A DNA stretch of 19,355 nucleotides from CAYMKL01 sp964390805 (lineage in GTDB: Bacteria > Chloroflexota > Anaerolineae > VGOG01), in NCBI GenBank assembly GCA_964390805.1, contig CAYMKL010000128.1, positions 1 to 19,355 on the forward strand, in the 5' to 3' direction. Every line of letters starts with the position of its first letter. The stretch's first letter is position 1. Below the pieces are notes generated by a model that had not been told where the DNA came from, ran no database searches, and saw only the letters and a list, made by a program, of their open reading frames with translations. Of this stretch, positions 1 through 7,653 are shown one piece after another. The translations under genes and the position numbers were made by a program.

Positions 1-313
1 AAAAGTGTCCGTTGACTACCAGCCCTTTCAGGGACGTTTGGAAATCTCAGAGACTCCTATATATAGATCAACACCGCTGATGGCTTCGCGTTCCTGCAAG
101 ATTCACGCGATCTCGTGCAATGCTGCGTCGTGCGTGCGTAATAGTCCATCGCTCGTTCCTGCGCTCCGTCCACCAGGCGACAGGTCTCTTGGTCAACGAC
201 AGCCACTGTCTCCGGGCTGATCTCCTGTCTCGCTCTATCGCAATGCTACCTTTCGAAAGGCTGTATTGCACGGCCAGGGTCACTTGACCGTCCTCGACGA
301 GAGGAACTCCCTC
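1..313. other. Gene-free stretch downstream of the UbiB-family gene
   Basis: No convincing gene is visible. The short open frames on both strands have no recognisable protein features or good ribosome binding sites. The one structured element is an imperfect hairpin at about 240-269: GCAAT and ATTGC arms enclose the perfect 12-base palindrome CCTTTCGAAAGG (249-260). It lies 45 bases past the stop of the kinase gene on the minus strand. It could be the end of that transcript, but it has no run of T after it, so I do not call it an intrinsic terminator. Confidence 0.5.
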
Positions 314-1981
314 TTACCGATCTGAGCGCCAGATATTCCATAGCAGCCATAGTCCCAACGCACTCGCGGTGACGAAAGCAACCACCACAAACCAGGTCGC
401 TATCTCCCACGGCCAGATCAGATCCAGGGCTGGAATGAGCCAGGCCAAAGCCATGATGAAGGCTGCCGACAAAATGCTGACGGCCAGTCGGTTAGCGATG
501 CGATCCAGGCGATTCGTGGTTGGCGCCAGGTCGGGCAGTTGAACCTGCACCCCAAACTGGCCCCGCTCCGCCCGCTCCAGCAGGCACGACGTTTGCTGCG
601 GGAAGCGCATCAGCAAGTCGGCCCAGTCGGCGCCGCCCCGTAGCACCGATGGCCCCCACTCCGACGGCAGCCACAAGCGATGCTTGAAGCGGCGGACGTA
701 AGGCTCGGAGACGGCGAACATGTCGAAGTCAGAGTCAAGCTTCAAGCCTACCCCTTCCATCATCGCCAGCGTCTTGCCCAACAACCACAGGTCGCTGGGC
801 AGGCGCAGGTGATGGCGAAAGGCGACGGTCATGATCTCTTCCATCACCTGTCCAACCTGGATCTCTTTGAGGGGCAGGCCGTAGTACTTGCGCAGCAAGC
901 GGCGGATGTCTCGCTCCAGTGCGGCGCGATCTAGCCGGTGGTCCGCCACCCCCATTCGCACCAGTTGCTCCACGATGCCCGCCGCGTCCAGTTGCACCGC
1001 CACGATGTAGAGACGCACCAGGTCAGATCGGTCGCCTGAATCCAGATAACCCACCTTGCCAAAATCCATGGCGCCGATGACCTCACCCGGCATTACCACA
1101 AAGTTGCCGGGATGAGGATCGGCATGGAAGAACCCATCTTCCAATACCTCTTTGATGATCATGCGAGCGCAGCGCAGGGCGACCTGATGGCGGTCATAGC
1201 CGGCCGCGTCCAGGGCCGCCACGTCGTCAATTTTGATCCCGGTGATTCGCTCCATGACCAGCACTCGCCGCGTGGTGTAGTCCCAGTAGATGCGGGGGAT
1301 ATATAGCCCTGGCTCGTCGGCAAAGCTGGCCTGAAGCCGCTCAGCGTTGCGCCCCTCACGGCGATAGTCCAACTCGGCACGCAAAGTAGCGGCAAAATCC
1401 TCGGCAATCTCGACCAAATCGTAGATTTCGCCCAACGGCGTGCGTTCCTGGGCCAGCCGGGCCAGGTCGTAAAGAATGTCCAGGTCCAAATCAATGGTCG
1501 GCTCGATGTCCGGCCGCTGCACCTTGATGACCGCTTGCCGGCCATCGGGCAGGGTGGCGGCGTGTACCTGACCCAGCGAAGCCGCGGCGACGGGGCTAGA
1601 GTCCAGAGTGGCGAATAGTTGCTCGACGGGTTGGCCCAGTTCCGCCTCGATGCACGGTTTGATCGCTTCCCAGGGAACCGGTGGCACGTCGTCTTGCAGG
1701 CGGCTCAGCTCGGCGACGTAGGCCGGGGGCAAGAGATCGGGGCGAGTGCTGAGAAGCTGACCAAGCTTGACAAAGGTAGGCCCTAACTCTTCCAGCGCCA
1801 GGCGCACGTGCTCGGCCGGGGTGATCTCGGCTGATGGCGGTTGTTCCCGGTGCAGCAGGCGGCGAGGCAGGTCCAGGCGGTGCTCCAAACCCAACTGGGC
1901 TACCACCGCGCCAAAGCCGTGGCGAACCAGCACTTCGACGATCTCACGATAGCGACGAAGGTGACGTGGAGTCAAAGGCAT
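314..1981 (-). CDS. AarF/ABC1/UbiB-family atypical protein kinase
   Basis: This is a 555-residue member of the ABC1/UbiB kinase-like family, whose members support quinone or isoprenoid lipid metabolism and usually sit at the membrane. Visible hallmarks, in order, are the family-specific KxGQ motif (K72-L-G-Q), the alanine-rich nucleotide loop VAAASLGQVH (131-140), the lysine in VIKVQRP (K153), ELDYRREGRNA (203-213), the catalytic HADPHPGN (287-294) and the metal-binding DFG (306-308). Two hydrophobic segments at about 495-550 form the typical C-terminal membrane anchor. The start follows an AAGGA site about 7 bases upstream. It lies 58 bases after the LysM/META gene and may be co-transcribed with it. 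No quinone biosynthesis gene is nearby, so I leave the symbol blank; a ubiquinone-specific role is not shown. Confidence 0.93.
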   Translation of the reverse strand: MPLTPRHLRRYREIVEVLVRHGFGAVVAQLGLEHRLDLPRRLLHREQPPSAEITPAEHVRLALEELGPTFVKLGQLLSTRPDLLPPAYVAELSRLQDDVPPVPWEAIKPCIEAELGQPVEQLFATLDSSPVAAASLGQVHAATLPDGRQAVIKVQRPDIEPTIDLDLDILYDLARLAQERTPLGEIYDLVEIAEDFAATLRAELDYRREGRNAERLQASFADEPGLYIPRIYWDYTTRRVLVMERITGIKIDDVAALDAAGYDRHQVALRCARMIIKEVLEDGFFHADPHPGNFVVMPGEVIGAMDFGKVGYLDSGDRSDLVRLYIVAVQLDAAGIVEQLVRMGVADHRLDRAALERDIRRLLRKYYGLPLKEIQVGQVMEEIMTVAFRHHLRLPSDLWLLGKTLAMMEGVGLKLDSDFDMFAVSEPYVRRFKHRLWLPSEWGPSVLRGGADWADLLMRFPQQTSCLLERAERGQFGVQVQLPDLAPTTNRLDRIANRLAVSILSAAFIMALAWLIPALDLIWPWEIATWFVVVAFVTASALGLWLLWNIWRSDR

Positions 1982-2039
1982 GACGTTTCCTTAAATAGAG
2001 GCTCTTCACTGGTAGTCGGCTCTGCGGACGCCGCCGTTT

Positions 2040-4532
2040 CTACGGTACCTCAACCAATTGATCGGCCCGCAACTGATACCTCTTCGTGACCTCCTGGGTC
2101 GGGCAGCACATCGGATCATCCGGGCCGTGGGCGACCATGTCAACCGTGATCTCACCATCCTCGATCGTGATAGACTGCATCTGCTCGCGATCCCCTATGA
2201 ACTGGGTCGCCACGTTCACCGGCGCTCCGTCTTCATTGATGACAGCAGCCAGGTAGCGGAAGTTGCCGCTGCCACCAGAACTCTCGATCAGAATCACCGC
2301 CGCATCGTCCACCCCATCGCCGTTGAGATCGCCGAAGGCATAGACCTCAGGGTGCAGCACAACCGTCGGTCGTGAGGCACCACCTGGGACGAAGGGCTCG
2401 CCTTCATACTTCCCATCGGTCAGTTGCACAGATTCATCGTAGACGCCCTGGTACGAGGCGTTCTGCAGGGCCTCCAGGGTCAGTTCGCGTTCGGCAGCAC
2501 CCGGCTGAGCAGGAATCCATAGCTTCTGTCCCACCTGGATCAGGCTCGGGTTGTCAATGACGGTGAAACTCGCGTCTTCGGCCGCTTTGGCGTTGGTGGC
2601 TTCCACGATGATGCGGTAGGCAGCCGCATCGCCGTAGAACTTCTCGGCGATTTTCACGAGCCAGTCGTCCGGTTGCACGATGTACGCTTCTCCGGCGGGC
2701 GGTTCTGCCGGCGTCGCTTCGCTCACAGCCGTGAATTGCAGCGCCAGCGCGCCGTCAGCATCTCTCATCTCCAACTTGTCGCCTTGGATGTGATAGGTAG
2801 CAGCCGACTCCAGCGCCGCCAGGAAAGCGTTTTCTTGATCCATGATGCCTTCTGGCTCAGGACACCACATGCGGGTCGTTACTGCTGGACCAATCGTGAA
2901 CTGGTCGCCATCAACCTCGTAGGAAGCTCCGTAAGTGTTGCAGCCCGCGGAACCGGCCAGGCGGCCATCGTCGCCGAAGGCGGCGGTGATTTCCGTGCCG
3001 ATCAGCACGCTGACGACGGCGTCCTGACCGTTGTTGTAGGCGGTCAGAATCCATTCCGTGCCGGCCAACGAGGCAGGCGGCAGTGCAATGAACTGTGCGA
3101 CGCGCGTGCCATCCGCATCTATCAGTTCCAGATTGTCGCCTTCAATGCCATAGGTAGCAGCCGATCCCAGCGCCGCTAGATAGGCCACCTCCTGTTGCAT
3201 GACCCCTTCCGGCTCAGGACATGCCATCAGGGTCGAACCTAGCAGGCCCAAGGTGACGGCATCTCCGTCAACTTCATAGGATCCGAAGTAGTAGTTGCAG
3301 CCTGCTGAACCGTTCAGTTGACCATCGTCACCGAAAAGGGCAGTGATCTCCGTGCCGCTCAAGACCGATTCAAAGCCGTCACCATTGAGATAAAAGGCCA
3401 ACTGCCACGTCGTTCCTGCTAGAGGTGTCGTTTCCGCCACGGCAAACGTCAACACCGTCGCGCCGTCCGCATTGGCTATCTGCAGTTGTCCATCCTCGAT
3501 TTTGTGCGACGCCGCGCTCTTCAGGGCAGCCAGATATGCGCTCTCCTGATCCATGACGTTCTCAGGATCCATACAGTACATCTCAGTGGAGCCAATGGGG
3601 CCAACGGTCAGGCGGTCCCCATCCACTTCATACGCCCCGAAATAGCTGTTGCAGCCAGCGGAGCCATGGACTGTGCCTTCAGCGCTGTCGAATTCGGCCG
3701 TGATCTCGCTACCCTCCAGAACAGCTTGAGGGTCGCTGGGATCGCCATAAGAGACCAGTACCCACGTTGTGCCTTCCAGACCCACGAGCACCTCAACCAG
3801 TTGATCGTCCTGCAGGCGGTACACCTTCGTCGCCTCCTGGGTCGGACAGCACATCGGATCATCCGGGCCGTGGGCGACCATGTCAACCGTGATCTCATTC
3901 CCGTCAATGCTGATCGCTTGTACCTGCTCGCGATCACCCACGAAGTGGGTGGCCACGTTCACCGGTGCTCCACCCTCATTGATGACAGCAGCCAGATAGC
4001 GGAAGTTGCCACTGCCACCGGAGCTCTCGATCAAAATCATCGCCGCATCATCCACCCCATCGCCGTTGAGATCGCCGAAGGCGTAGACCTCCGGGTGCAG
4101 CACGACCGTCGGCCGTGAGGCGCCGCCTGGGACGAAGGGCTCACCTTCATACTTCCCATCGGTCAGTTGCACGGGTTCATCGTAGATTCCCTGGTACACA
4201 GCGTTTTTCAGGGCCTCCAGGGTCAGCTCGCCTTCAGCAGCGACTGGTTGCACCTGAGCGGGAATCCACAGCTTCTGCCCCACTCTGATCAGGCTGGGGT
4301 TGTCAATCACGGCAAAGCTCGCGTCTTCAGCGGCTTTGGCGTTGGTCGCCTCCACAATGACGGGGTAGGCATTCGCATCGCCGTAGAACTTCTCGGCGAT
4401 CTTCATGAGCCAGTCGCCCGGTTGCACGACGTACGCTTCCCCATCGGGCACCTGGCTCGGCGGTGCTGCGGTGACGACGTTACCTGTCAGCAGCATGGCA
4501 AAAAGTGTGAGTAGTAAAGTGACTTTCTTCAT
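2040..4532 (-). CDS. Secreted protein with two LysM domains and three META (HslJ-like) domains
   Basis: This is an 830-residue exported protein. The start is placed at MKKVTLLLTL (4532) because AAAGGAG lies 9 bases upstream and a signal peptide follows at once (about residues 1-22); a longer frame to 4568 lacks these. Order: LysM-like domain (about 33-92), a roughly 145-residue domain with a calcium-loop-like FGDLNGDGVDD (152-162) and a CC pair (228-229), three META domains (about 255-367, 371-482, 488-602), then a second LysM (617-676) and a second copy of the calcium-loop domain. Each META unit has a GCN motif and a later cysteine (MYC, MAC or MWC) that could form a disulfide. LysM domains generally bind N-acetylglucosamine polymers, so a cell-envelope location is inferred. 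The substrate and exact role are unknown. Confidence 0.88.
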   Translation of the reverse strand: MKKVTLLLTLFAMLLTGNVVTAAPPSQVPDGEAYVVQPGDWLMKIAEKFYGDANAYPVIVEATNAKAAEDASFAVIDNPSLIRVGQKLWIPAQVQPVAAEGELTLEALKNAVYQGIYDEPVQLTDGKYEGEPFVPGGASRPTVVLHPEVYAFGDLNGDGVDDAAMILIESSGGSGNFRYLAAVINEGGAPVNVATHFVGDREQVQAISIDGNEITVDMVAHGPDDPMCCPTQEATKVYRLQDDQLVEVLVGLEGTTWVLVSYGDPSDPQAVLEGSEITAEFDSAEGTVHGSAGCNSYFGAYEVDGDRLTVGPIGSTEMYCMDPENVMDQESAYLAALKSAASHKIEDGQLQIANADGATVLTFAVAETTPLAGTTWQLAFYLNGDGFESVLSGTEITALFGDDGQLNGSAGCNYYFGSYEVDGDAVTLGLLGSTLMACPEPEGVMQQEVAYLAALGSAATYGIEGDNLELIDADGTRVAQFIALPPASLAGTEWILTAYNNGQDAVVSVLIGTEITAAFGDDGRLAGSAGCNTYGASYEVDGDQFTIGPAVTTRMWCPEPEGIMDQENAFLAALESAATYHIQGDKLEMRDADGALALQFTAVSEATPAEPPAGEAYIVQPDDWLVKIAEKFYGDAAAYRIIVEATNAKAAEDASFTVIDNPSLIQVGQKLWIPAQPGAAERELTLEALQNASYQGVYDESVQLTDGKYEGEPFVPGGASRPTVVLHPEVYAFGDLNGDGVDDAAVILIESSGGSGNFRYLAAVINEDGAPVNVATQFIGDREQMQSITIEDGEITVDMVAHGPDDPMCCPTQEVTKRYQLRADQLVEVP
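2043..2693 (-). repeat. Direct repeat, copy 2: LysM plus calcium-loop module
   Basis: This stretch encodes residues 614-830 of the LysM/META protein. It is nearly the same, in DNA and protein, as the module at 3789-4442: for example TLEAL, VQLTDGKYEGEPFVPGGASR and AHGPDDPMCCPTQE occur in both. The similarity reaches silent positions, which points to a fairly recent internal duplication or ongoing gene conversion. Confidence 0.85.
2727..3770 (-). repeat. Three tandem META-domain repeats
   Basis: Three successive units of about 112-115 codons lie at roughly 3432-3770, 3087-3422 and 2727-3071. Each follows the plan GTxW, GxEITAxF, GSAGCN, YEVDGD, a cysteine after about 20 residues, then a DQE or QQE followed by a leucine/alanine-rich helix. 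They are more diverged from each other than the two flanking LysM modules, so they are probably an older tandem duplication. Confidence 0.82.
3789..4442 (-). repeat. Direct repeat, copy 1: LysM plus calcium-loop module
   Basis: This is the N-terminal copy (residues 31-248) of the module repeated at 2043-2693. The copies are about 1.1 kb apart in the same orientation. Recombination between them would delete the three META domains and leave a short, single-module protein in frame. Confidence 0.85.
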
Positions 4533-4567
4533 TGGTCTAGACTCCTTTCGTTGATATGACTTTGACA

Positions 4568-4837
4568 TCAGACTGTGTCCACTATAGCGGCCTGCAATTC
4601 CTCTGCCCTACATCCCTTGAGGAAGAAGACATCAGCCCCGGCAGCGCGCGCCTTGGGCTGGGACGAATGGCTAATCTTCATGTTCACAAAATGAGACCGC
4701 CACGAGGCGGTCTTTTTCAGCATTTGACGAACACGCTTCTTGATATTCTCCTTGCGCTGACCTACCTGAAGCTTCCCCTGATCAGGACAGTCTTCGTTTG
4801 GACAGAAATCACCCACGTGGACGTATTCTGGAATCAT
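4568..4837 (-). pseudogene. Decayed transposase-like zinc-ribbon fragment fused to a response-regulator remnant
   Basis: The open frame starts at MIPEYVHVGDFCPNEDCPDQ behind a GGAGGGAGG site and gives 89 residues. The CPNEDCPDQGKLQ stretch (about 4766-4807) resembles the N-terminal zinc ribbon of IS1-like transposases, which normally continue with a second cysteine pair. Here the second pair is missing and the sequence soon loses resemblance. The last 28 residues (4571-4654), with ARAAGADVFFLKGC and AEELQAAI, resemble the end of a NarL-type receiver domain, where the lysine is the conserved signalling lysine. The two parts come from unrelated families, so I read this as a scar of insertion and deletion. 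A genuine small protein cannot be excluded. Confidence 0.45.
4694..4717 (+). terminator. Terminator-like hairpin inside the transposase remnant
   Basis: An 8-base perfect stem, AGACCGCC and GGCGGTCT, encloses an ACGA loop. TTTT follows on the plus strand and AAAA lies just upstream. The plus-strand form is a textbook intrinsic terminator, yet no plus-strand gene precedes it. Read on the minus strand it is followed by CATTTTG, a weaker tail that could still end pirin transcripts before the LysM/META gene. Confidence 0.5.
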
Positions 4838-4924
4838 CCTCCCTCCTGAGCTCTGTGGTGACCTATAGTATACCTCATCTCTCAGCAAAACTCAAGAGGG
4901 AGACTCGGCAGAGCCAGGATTTCC

Positions 4925-4977
4925 AGCAGAGGCGGCTCCCATGCCGCCGATCCGCGGGCCTGGGAGCCGCCTCTGCT
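4925..4977. repeat. 17-base perfect inverted repeat downstream of pirin
   Basis: Arms 4925-4941 (AGCAGAGGCGGCTCCCA) and 4961-4977 are perfect complements around a 19-base loop. It lies 40 bases past the pirin stop and abuts a second hairpin. There is no T-run, so it is more likely a transcript-stabilising or repeat-type structure than a simple terminator. Confidence 0.75.
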
Positions 4978-4978
4978 T

Positions 4979-5012
4979 CAGAATCTGGATCCACTGAGAC
5001 TACCAGATTCTG
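4979..5012. repeat. 9-base inverted repeat immediately after the pirin stop
   Basis: CAGAATCTG (4979-4987) and CAGATTCTG (5004-5012) are perfect complements separated by 16 bases. The structure begins 4 bases after the pirin stop codon and is directly followed on the minus strand by the larger hairpin at 4925-4977. Together they form a two-hairpin 3' end. Confidence 0.65.
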
Positions 5013-5016
5013 TCAT

Positions 5017-5871
5017 TTACACAAATGTGCCATTTCGAATATCTCGGAGCGCCTGTTCGATCTCCTCTTTTGTGTTCATCACAAAAGGTCCATACCTGGC
5101 GATGGGTTCATGCAGGGGCTTGCCCGAAATGAGCAGAAATCGAACAGGTTGCTTTGTGGTGCGGACCCTGACATAGTCGCCGTCGTCGAACACGACCAGT
5201 TTCGGTTGAGAAACCGCTCTTCCGCTCCGCTCGTCGGTTATGCCGAATGTTCCCTCGCCCTCAAAAACGTAGGCGAAGGCAGAGTGCCCACGCTCTATCG
5301 GCTGATGGAAGGAACCGTTGGGGGGGATCGAAACATCCAGATAGGTCGGGTCTGCTGCAATCTCTGTGACGGGGCCCTGGACGCCGTCCACCGCCCCTGC
5401 GATCACCCGGATCTTCGCCCCATCTCGGTCTATCTCTGGGATCAGATCCGAAAGGATCTCCTGGTAGCGCGGTTGGGTCATCTTGAGTTTGGCCGGCAGG
5501 TTGACCCACAACTGGAATCCTGCCATTTCGCCTTGGCGGGGTTGGGGCATCTCCTCGTGCATAATTCCACGCCCCGATGTCATCCACTGCACGTCGCCCG
5601 CCTCGATAGCGCCCGAATTTCCAATGCTGTCCCGATGGTGCACAGCGCCAGCGAGCATGTAGGTTACTGTTTCAATTCCGCGGTGGGGGTGCATGGGGAA
5701 TCCTGCGAGATAGTCGGCTGGGTTGTCTGAACCAAAATGGTCAAACAGCAAAAATGGATCGAGATAGTCCAGCGTGCGAGTAGCGATGCTTCTCTTGAGC
5801 CTCACCCCTGCGCCTTCCATGACAATTTGTGGCTCCACGATTTCAAGTACTTCTCTCAGTTGTGAAGTCAT
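5017..5871 (-). CDS. Pirin family protein
   Basis: This is a 284-residue bicupin of the pirin family. Some pirins are metal-dependent quercetin dioxygenases; others act as redox-sensing transcription co-regulators. The N-terminal cupin keeps the whole metal site: H61 and H63 in MHPHRGIETVTY, and H105 and E107 in GRGIMHEEMP, matching the 3-His/1-Glu set of human pirin. The start is placed at MTSQLREV because AGGAGG lies 5 bases upstream (CAGGAGGAAAAATG); the longer frame to 6036 has an unpirin-like, basic extension. The gene upstream is an FAD oxidoreductase 253 bases away, so co-transcription is possible but not shown. Whether this pirin has quercetinase activity cannot be told from sequence. 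Confidence 0.93.
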   Translation of the reverse strand: MTSQLREVLEIVEPQIVMEGAGVRLKRSIATRTLDYLDPFLLFDHFGSDNPADYLAGFPMHPHRGIETVTYMLAGAVHHRDSIGNSGAIEAGDVQWMTSGRGIMHEEMPQPRQGEMAGFQLWVNLPAKLKMTQPRYQEILSDLIPEIDRDGAKIRVIAGAVDGVQGPVTEIAADPTYLDVSIPPNGSFHQPIERGHSAFAYVFEGEGTFGITDERSGRAVSQPKLVVFDDGDYVRVRTTKQPVRFLLISGKPLHEPIARYGPFVMNTKEEIEQALRDIRNGTFV

Positions 5872-6010
5872 TTTTCCTCCTGTGTAGGGCAAATCAGCTT
5901 GCCCAACCGTTGCGAGACGGTGGGCACGAGTTGCTGGGTCACAACCGGGGCATCTCCTGCGACATGATCGCCCTGTCCTCTGCCGAGAGGTTGTACAGTA
6001 TGTATGGTGT

Positions 6011-6036
6011 GTGGGTGGCGCCAGCCCGCCACCCAC
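6011..6036. repeat. GTGGGTGG-type hairpin downstream of the FAD oxidoreductase
   Basis: GTGGGTGGCG (6011-6020) and CGCCACCCAC (6027-6036) are perfect 10-base arms around a 6-base loop. It shares its outer GTGGGTGG/CCACCCAC sequence with the larger palindrome at 7704-7737. The two elements bracket the oxidoreductase gene. There is no T-rich tail on either side. The rest of the 253-base gap (5872-6124) shows only short dyads, such as GTTGGCC/GGCCAAC at about 6083-6108 and GGGCAA/TTGCCC at about 5886-5903. Confidence 0.7.
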
Positions 6037-6124
6037 TTGACAAGTTGGGTTTTAGTAGCGTCTAAGGTGATCAGCGTTTGCGAGTTGGCCGAAGGCTGGT
6101 TGGGCCAACTGAATCGTGGCCCTG

Positions 6125-7555
6125 TCACACCGTTGGCTTGATGTTCTGGTTCAACCGGAACATATTGGTCGGATCGTACTTGTTCTTCAGAGCGACCAAC
6201 CGTTCGTGTTTTGCAGCGCCATACGCAGCCCTGACCCGGTCCTCCCCCTCATCTTCACTGAGGAAGTTCACATACACCCCGCCGGTGGAGAATGGCTGCA
6301 TTGCAGTCCAGAAATCGCGCGTCCACTGAATGTGCTCCTCCGACTCTTCTGGATCCAACCAGGATGCCTGGATATTGAGCGCGAAGGCTGCATCGCGGTG
6401 GCTGAAGGCGGTGTCGTCTTCGCCAACGCGGCTCACCGCGCCCCCCAGTTGGAAGAAGGCCGCTAGCGAAAGCGGTGACGTGATCCTCGCTGCGTGGGCG
6501 ACGATAGCATCAATGGCATCGTCGCTGAAATCAAACATGTATTCCGATTTCAAGTAGTATTGGTTTCCGGGTGCAGCCCCAGAGTCGAACATCGCTTGGA
6601 GTGCCATGAAGGGCTTCGGGCCGATCAGGTCGGCCAGAGGCGAGCCGAACTCCTTGAGCGGTTGCACGGCGCGCTGACCCTCCTCTATGGGCCCGGCGTA
6701 CAGGACGCCGGCGCCGACCACCGGAGCGCCATGAAACTCTACCGGCAGAAACGGCGCTGGGGGTGCGAGCCTGAGGAGCGGGATGACCGTCAGCTCCTCC
6801 GGGGCCGCAGCGGCATACTCGCGGATGAATCGCAGAAACTCCGTCGCCTTCTCCATGGGATGGAGGATCAGCCCAGCCACCACTATAGGGCCGACTGGGT
6901 GGAGCCGGTACTCAAACGAGGTGACGATGCCGAAGTTCCCGCCGCCACCTCGCACACCCCAGAAGAGGTCAGCATTGTCGTCCTCGCTGGCCGTCAGGAA
7001 TTGGCCATCGGCGGTGACGATATCAACCGACAGAAGGTTGTCGGCGGTAAGGCCATACTTTCGCGAAAGCCAACCGATGCCGCCACCGAGGGTAAGCCCC
7101 GCGATGCCCGTCGTAGAGACGATGCCCGCGGGAGCAGCCAGACCGAAGGCTTGCGTTTCCCGGTCGAGGTCGCCCAAGGTGACGCCAGGCTGAGCCCGGG
7201 CTGTTCGCGCCTTAGGGTTGACATGGATGCCCTTCATCAAGGAAAGGTCAATCATGAAGCCACCGTCGGAGACGGCCTTTCCGGCCACGTTGTGGCCACC
7301 ACCCCGCACCGACACCAGGAGATTGTTGGTTCGGGCGAAATTCACGGCATCCATGACGTCGGCAACCCCGGTGCAACGGGCAATGAGCGCGGGCCGCTTG
7401 TCTATCATGCCGTTCCAGACGGCGCGGGCCTCATCGTAGCCCTCGTCGCCGGGACGGAGCAACTCACCGCGCAAACTTGACTTGAATGCTTCAACTGCTG
7501 CTTCCTCAAGGACGGTTTCTCCGCCCGTGATCGTAGTAACTCGTATGTCTGACAT
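6125..7555 (-). CDS. FAD-linked oxidoreductase, berberine-bridge (BBE) type
   Basis: This is a 476-residue flavoprotein of the FAD_binding_4/BBE class, which oxidises alcohols, sugars or similar substrates. The PP-loop motif RGGGH holds H88, the usual site of covalent FAD attachment, and is followed by the FAD-binding segment GLTLGGGIGWLSRKYGL and GVRGGGGNFGIVT. The cysteine that makes a second flavin bond in plant berberine-bridge enzymes is replaced by valine (V146 in AGIVSTTG), so at most one covalent bond is expected. The C-terminal BBE segment ends in NKYDPTNMFRLNQNI, as is usual. The start is set at MSDIRVTT, with GAGG 6 bases upstream; MRKI at 7567, right after AGGAGG, is the alternative. 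There is no signal peptide. The substrate is unknown. Confidence 0.92.
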   Translation of the reverse strand: MSDIRVTTITGGETVLEEAAVEAFKSSLRGELLRPGDEGYDEARAVWNGMIDKRPALIARCTGVADVMDAVNFARTNNLLVSVRGGGHNVAGKAVSDGGFMIDLSLMKGIHVNPKARTARAQPGVTLGDLDRETQAFGLAAPAGIVSTTGIAGLTLGGGIGWLSRKYGLTADNLLSVDIVTADGQFLTASEDDNADLFWGVRGGGGNFGIVTSFEYRLHPVGPIVVAGLILHPMEKATEFLRFIREYAAAAPEELTVIPLLRLAPPAPFLPVEFHGAPVVGAGVLYAGPIEEGQRAVQPLKEFGSPLADLIGPKPFMALQAMFDSGAAPGNQYYLKSEYMFDFSDDAIDAIVAHAARITSPLSLAAFFQLGGAVSRVGEDDTAFSHRDAAFALNIQASWLDPEESEEHIQWTRDFWTAMQPFSTGGVYVNFLSEDEGEDRVRAAYGAAKHERLVALKNKYDPTNMFRLNQNIKPTV

Positions 7556-7624
7556 AATTTTCCTCATTTTCCTCCTTTGTTTGTTTGATTTGTCTAGACT
7601 CGACATTGCGTGCTGTTATCCCAG

Positions 7625-7636
7625 TTGTTGCAACAA
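7625..7636. repeat. Perfect 12-base palindrome upstream of the FAD oxidoreductase
   Basis: TTGTTGCAACAA is perfectly self-complementary. It lies 70 bases upstream of the oxidoreductase start and 18 bases from the larger dyad at 7654-7686. Its size and position fit a regulator binding site. No protein is identified. Confidence 0.4.
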
Positions 7637-7653
7637 TGCCTCTATTTGGTAAT

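Larger units (their letters stand above)
4533..5016. other. 484-base gap between pirin and LysM/META genes
   Basis: The gap has no intact gene. Read on the minus strand it holds, in order, two abutting hairpins just past the pirin stop (4925-5012), a short zinc-ribbon open frame with a good ribosome binding site (4837), a GC-rich hairpin (4694-4717), and a fragment resembling the end of a response-regulator receiver domain (4571-4654). The leader and AAAGGAG site of the LysM/META gene follow. No clear promoter pair was found for that gene; a TATAGT at about 4582-4587 has no matching -35. Confidence 0.6.

Noticed and set aside
68..283. 71-residue minus-strand open frame downstream of the kinase gene
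   Set aside because: Arginine-rich, low-complexity composition, no ribosome binding site and no recognisable motif.
4979..5012. Terminal inverted repeats of an insertion sequence
   Set aside because: No matching inverted copy flanks the transposase-like remnant, and the arms pair locally as a hairpin next to the pirin stop.
6037..6065. Plus-strand promoter starting with a perfect TTGACA at 6037
   Set aside because: At 17 bases the -10 position reads GTCTAA, a poor match, and no plus-strand gene follows.
5868..6128. 86-residue minus-strand frame between the oxidoreductase and pirin genes
   Set aside because: It runs through the hairpin at 6011-6036 and the pirin ribosome binding site, and shows no protein family features.
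6494..7480. 328-residue plus-strand open frame
   Set aside because: It is fully antisense to the clear FAD oxidoreductase gene; long antisense frames are common in GC-rich coding DNA.
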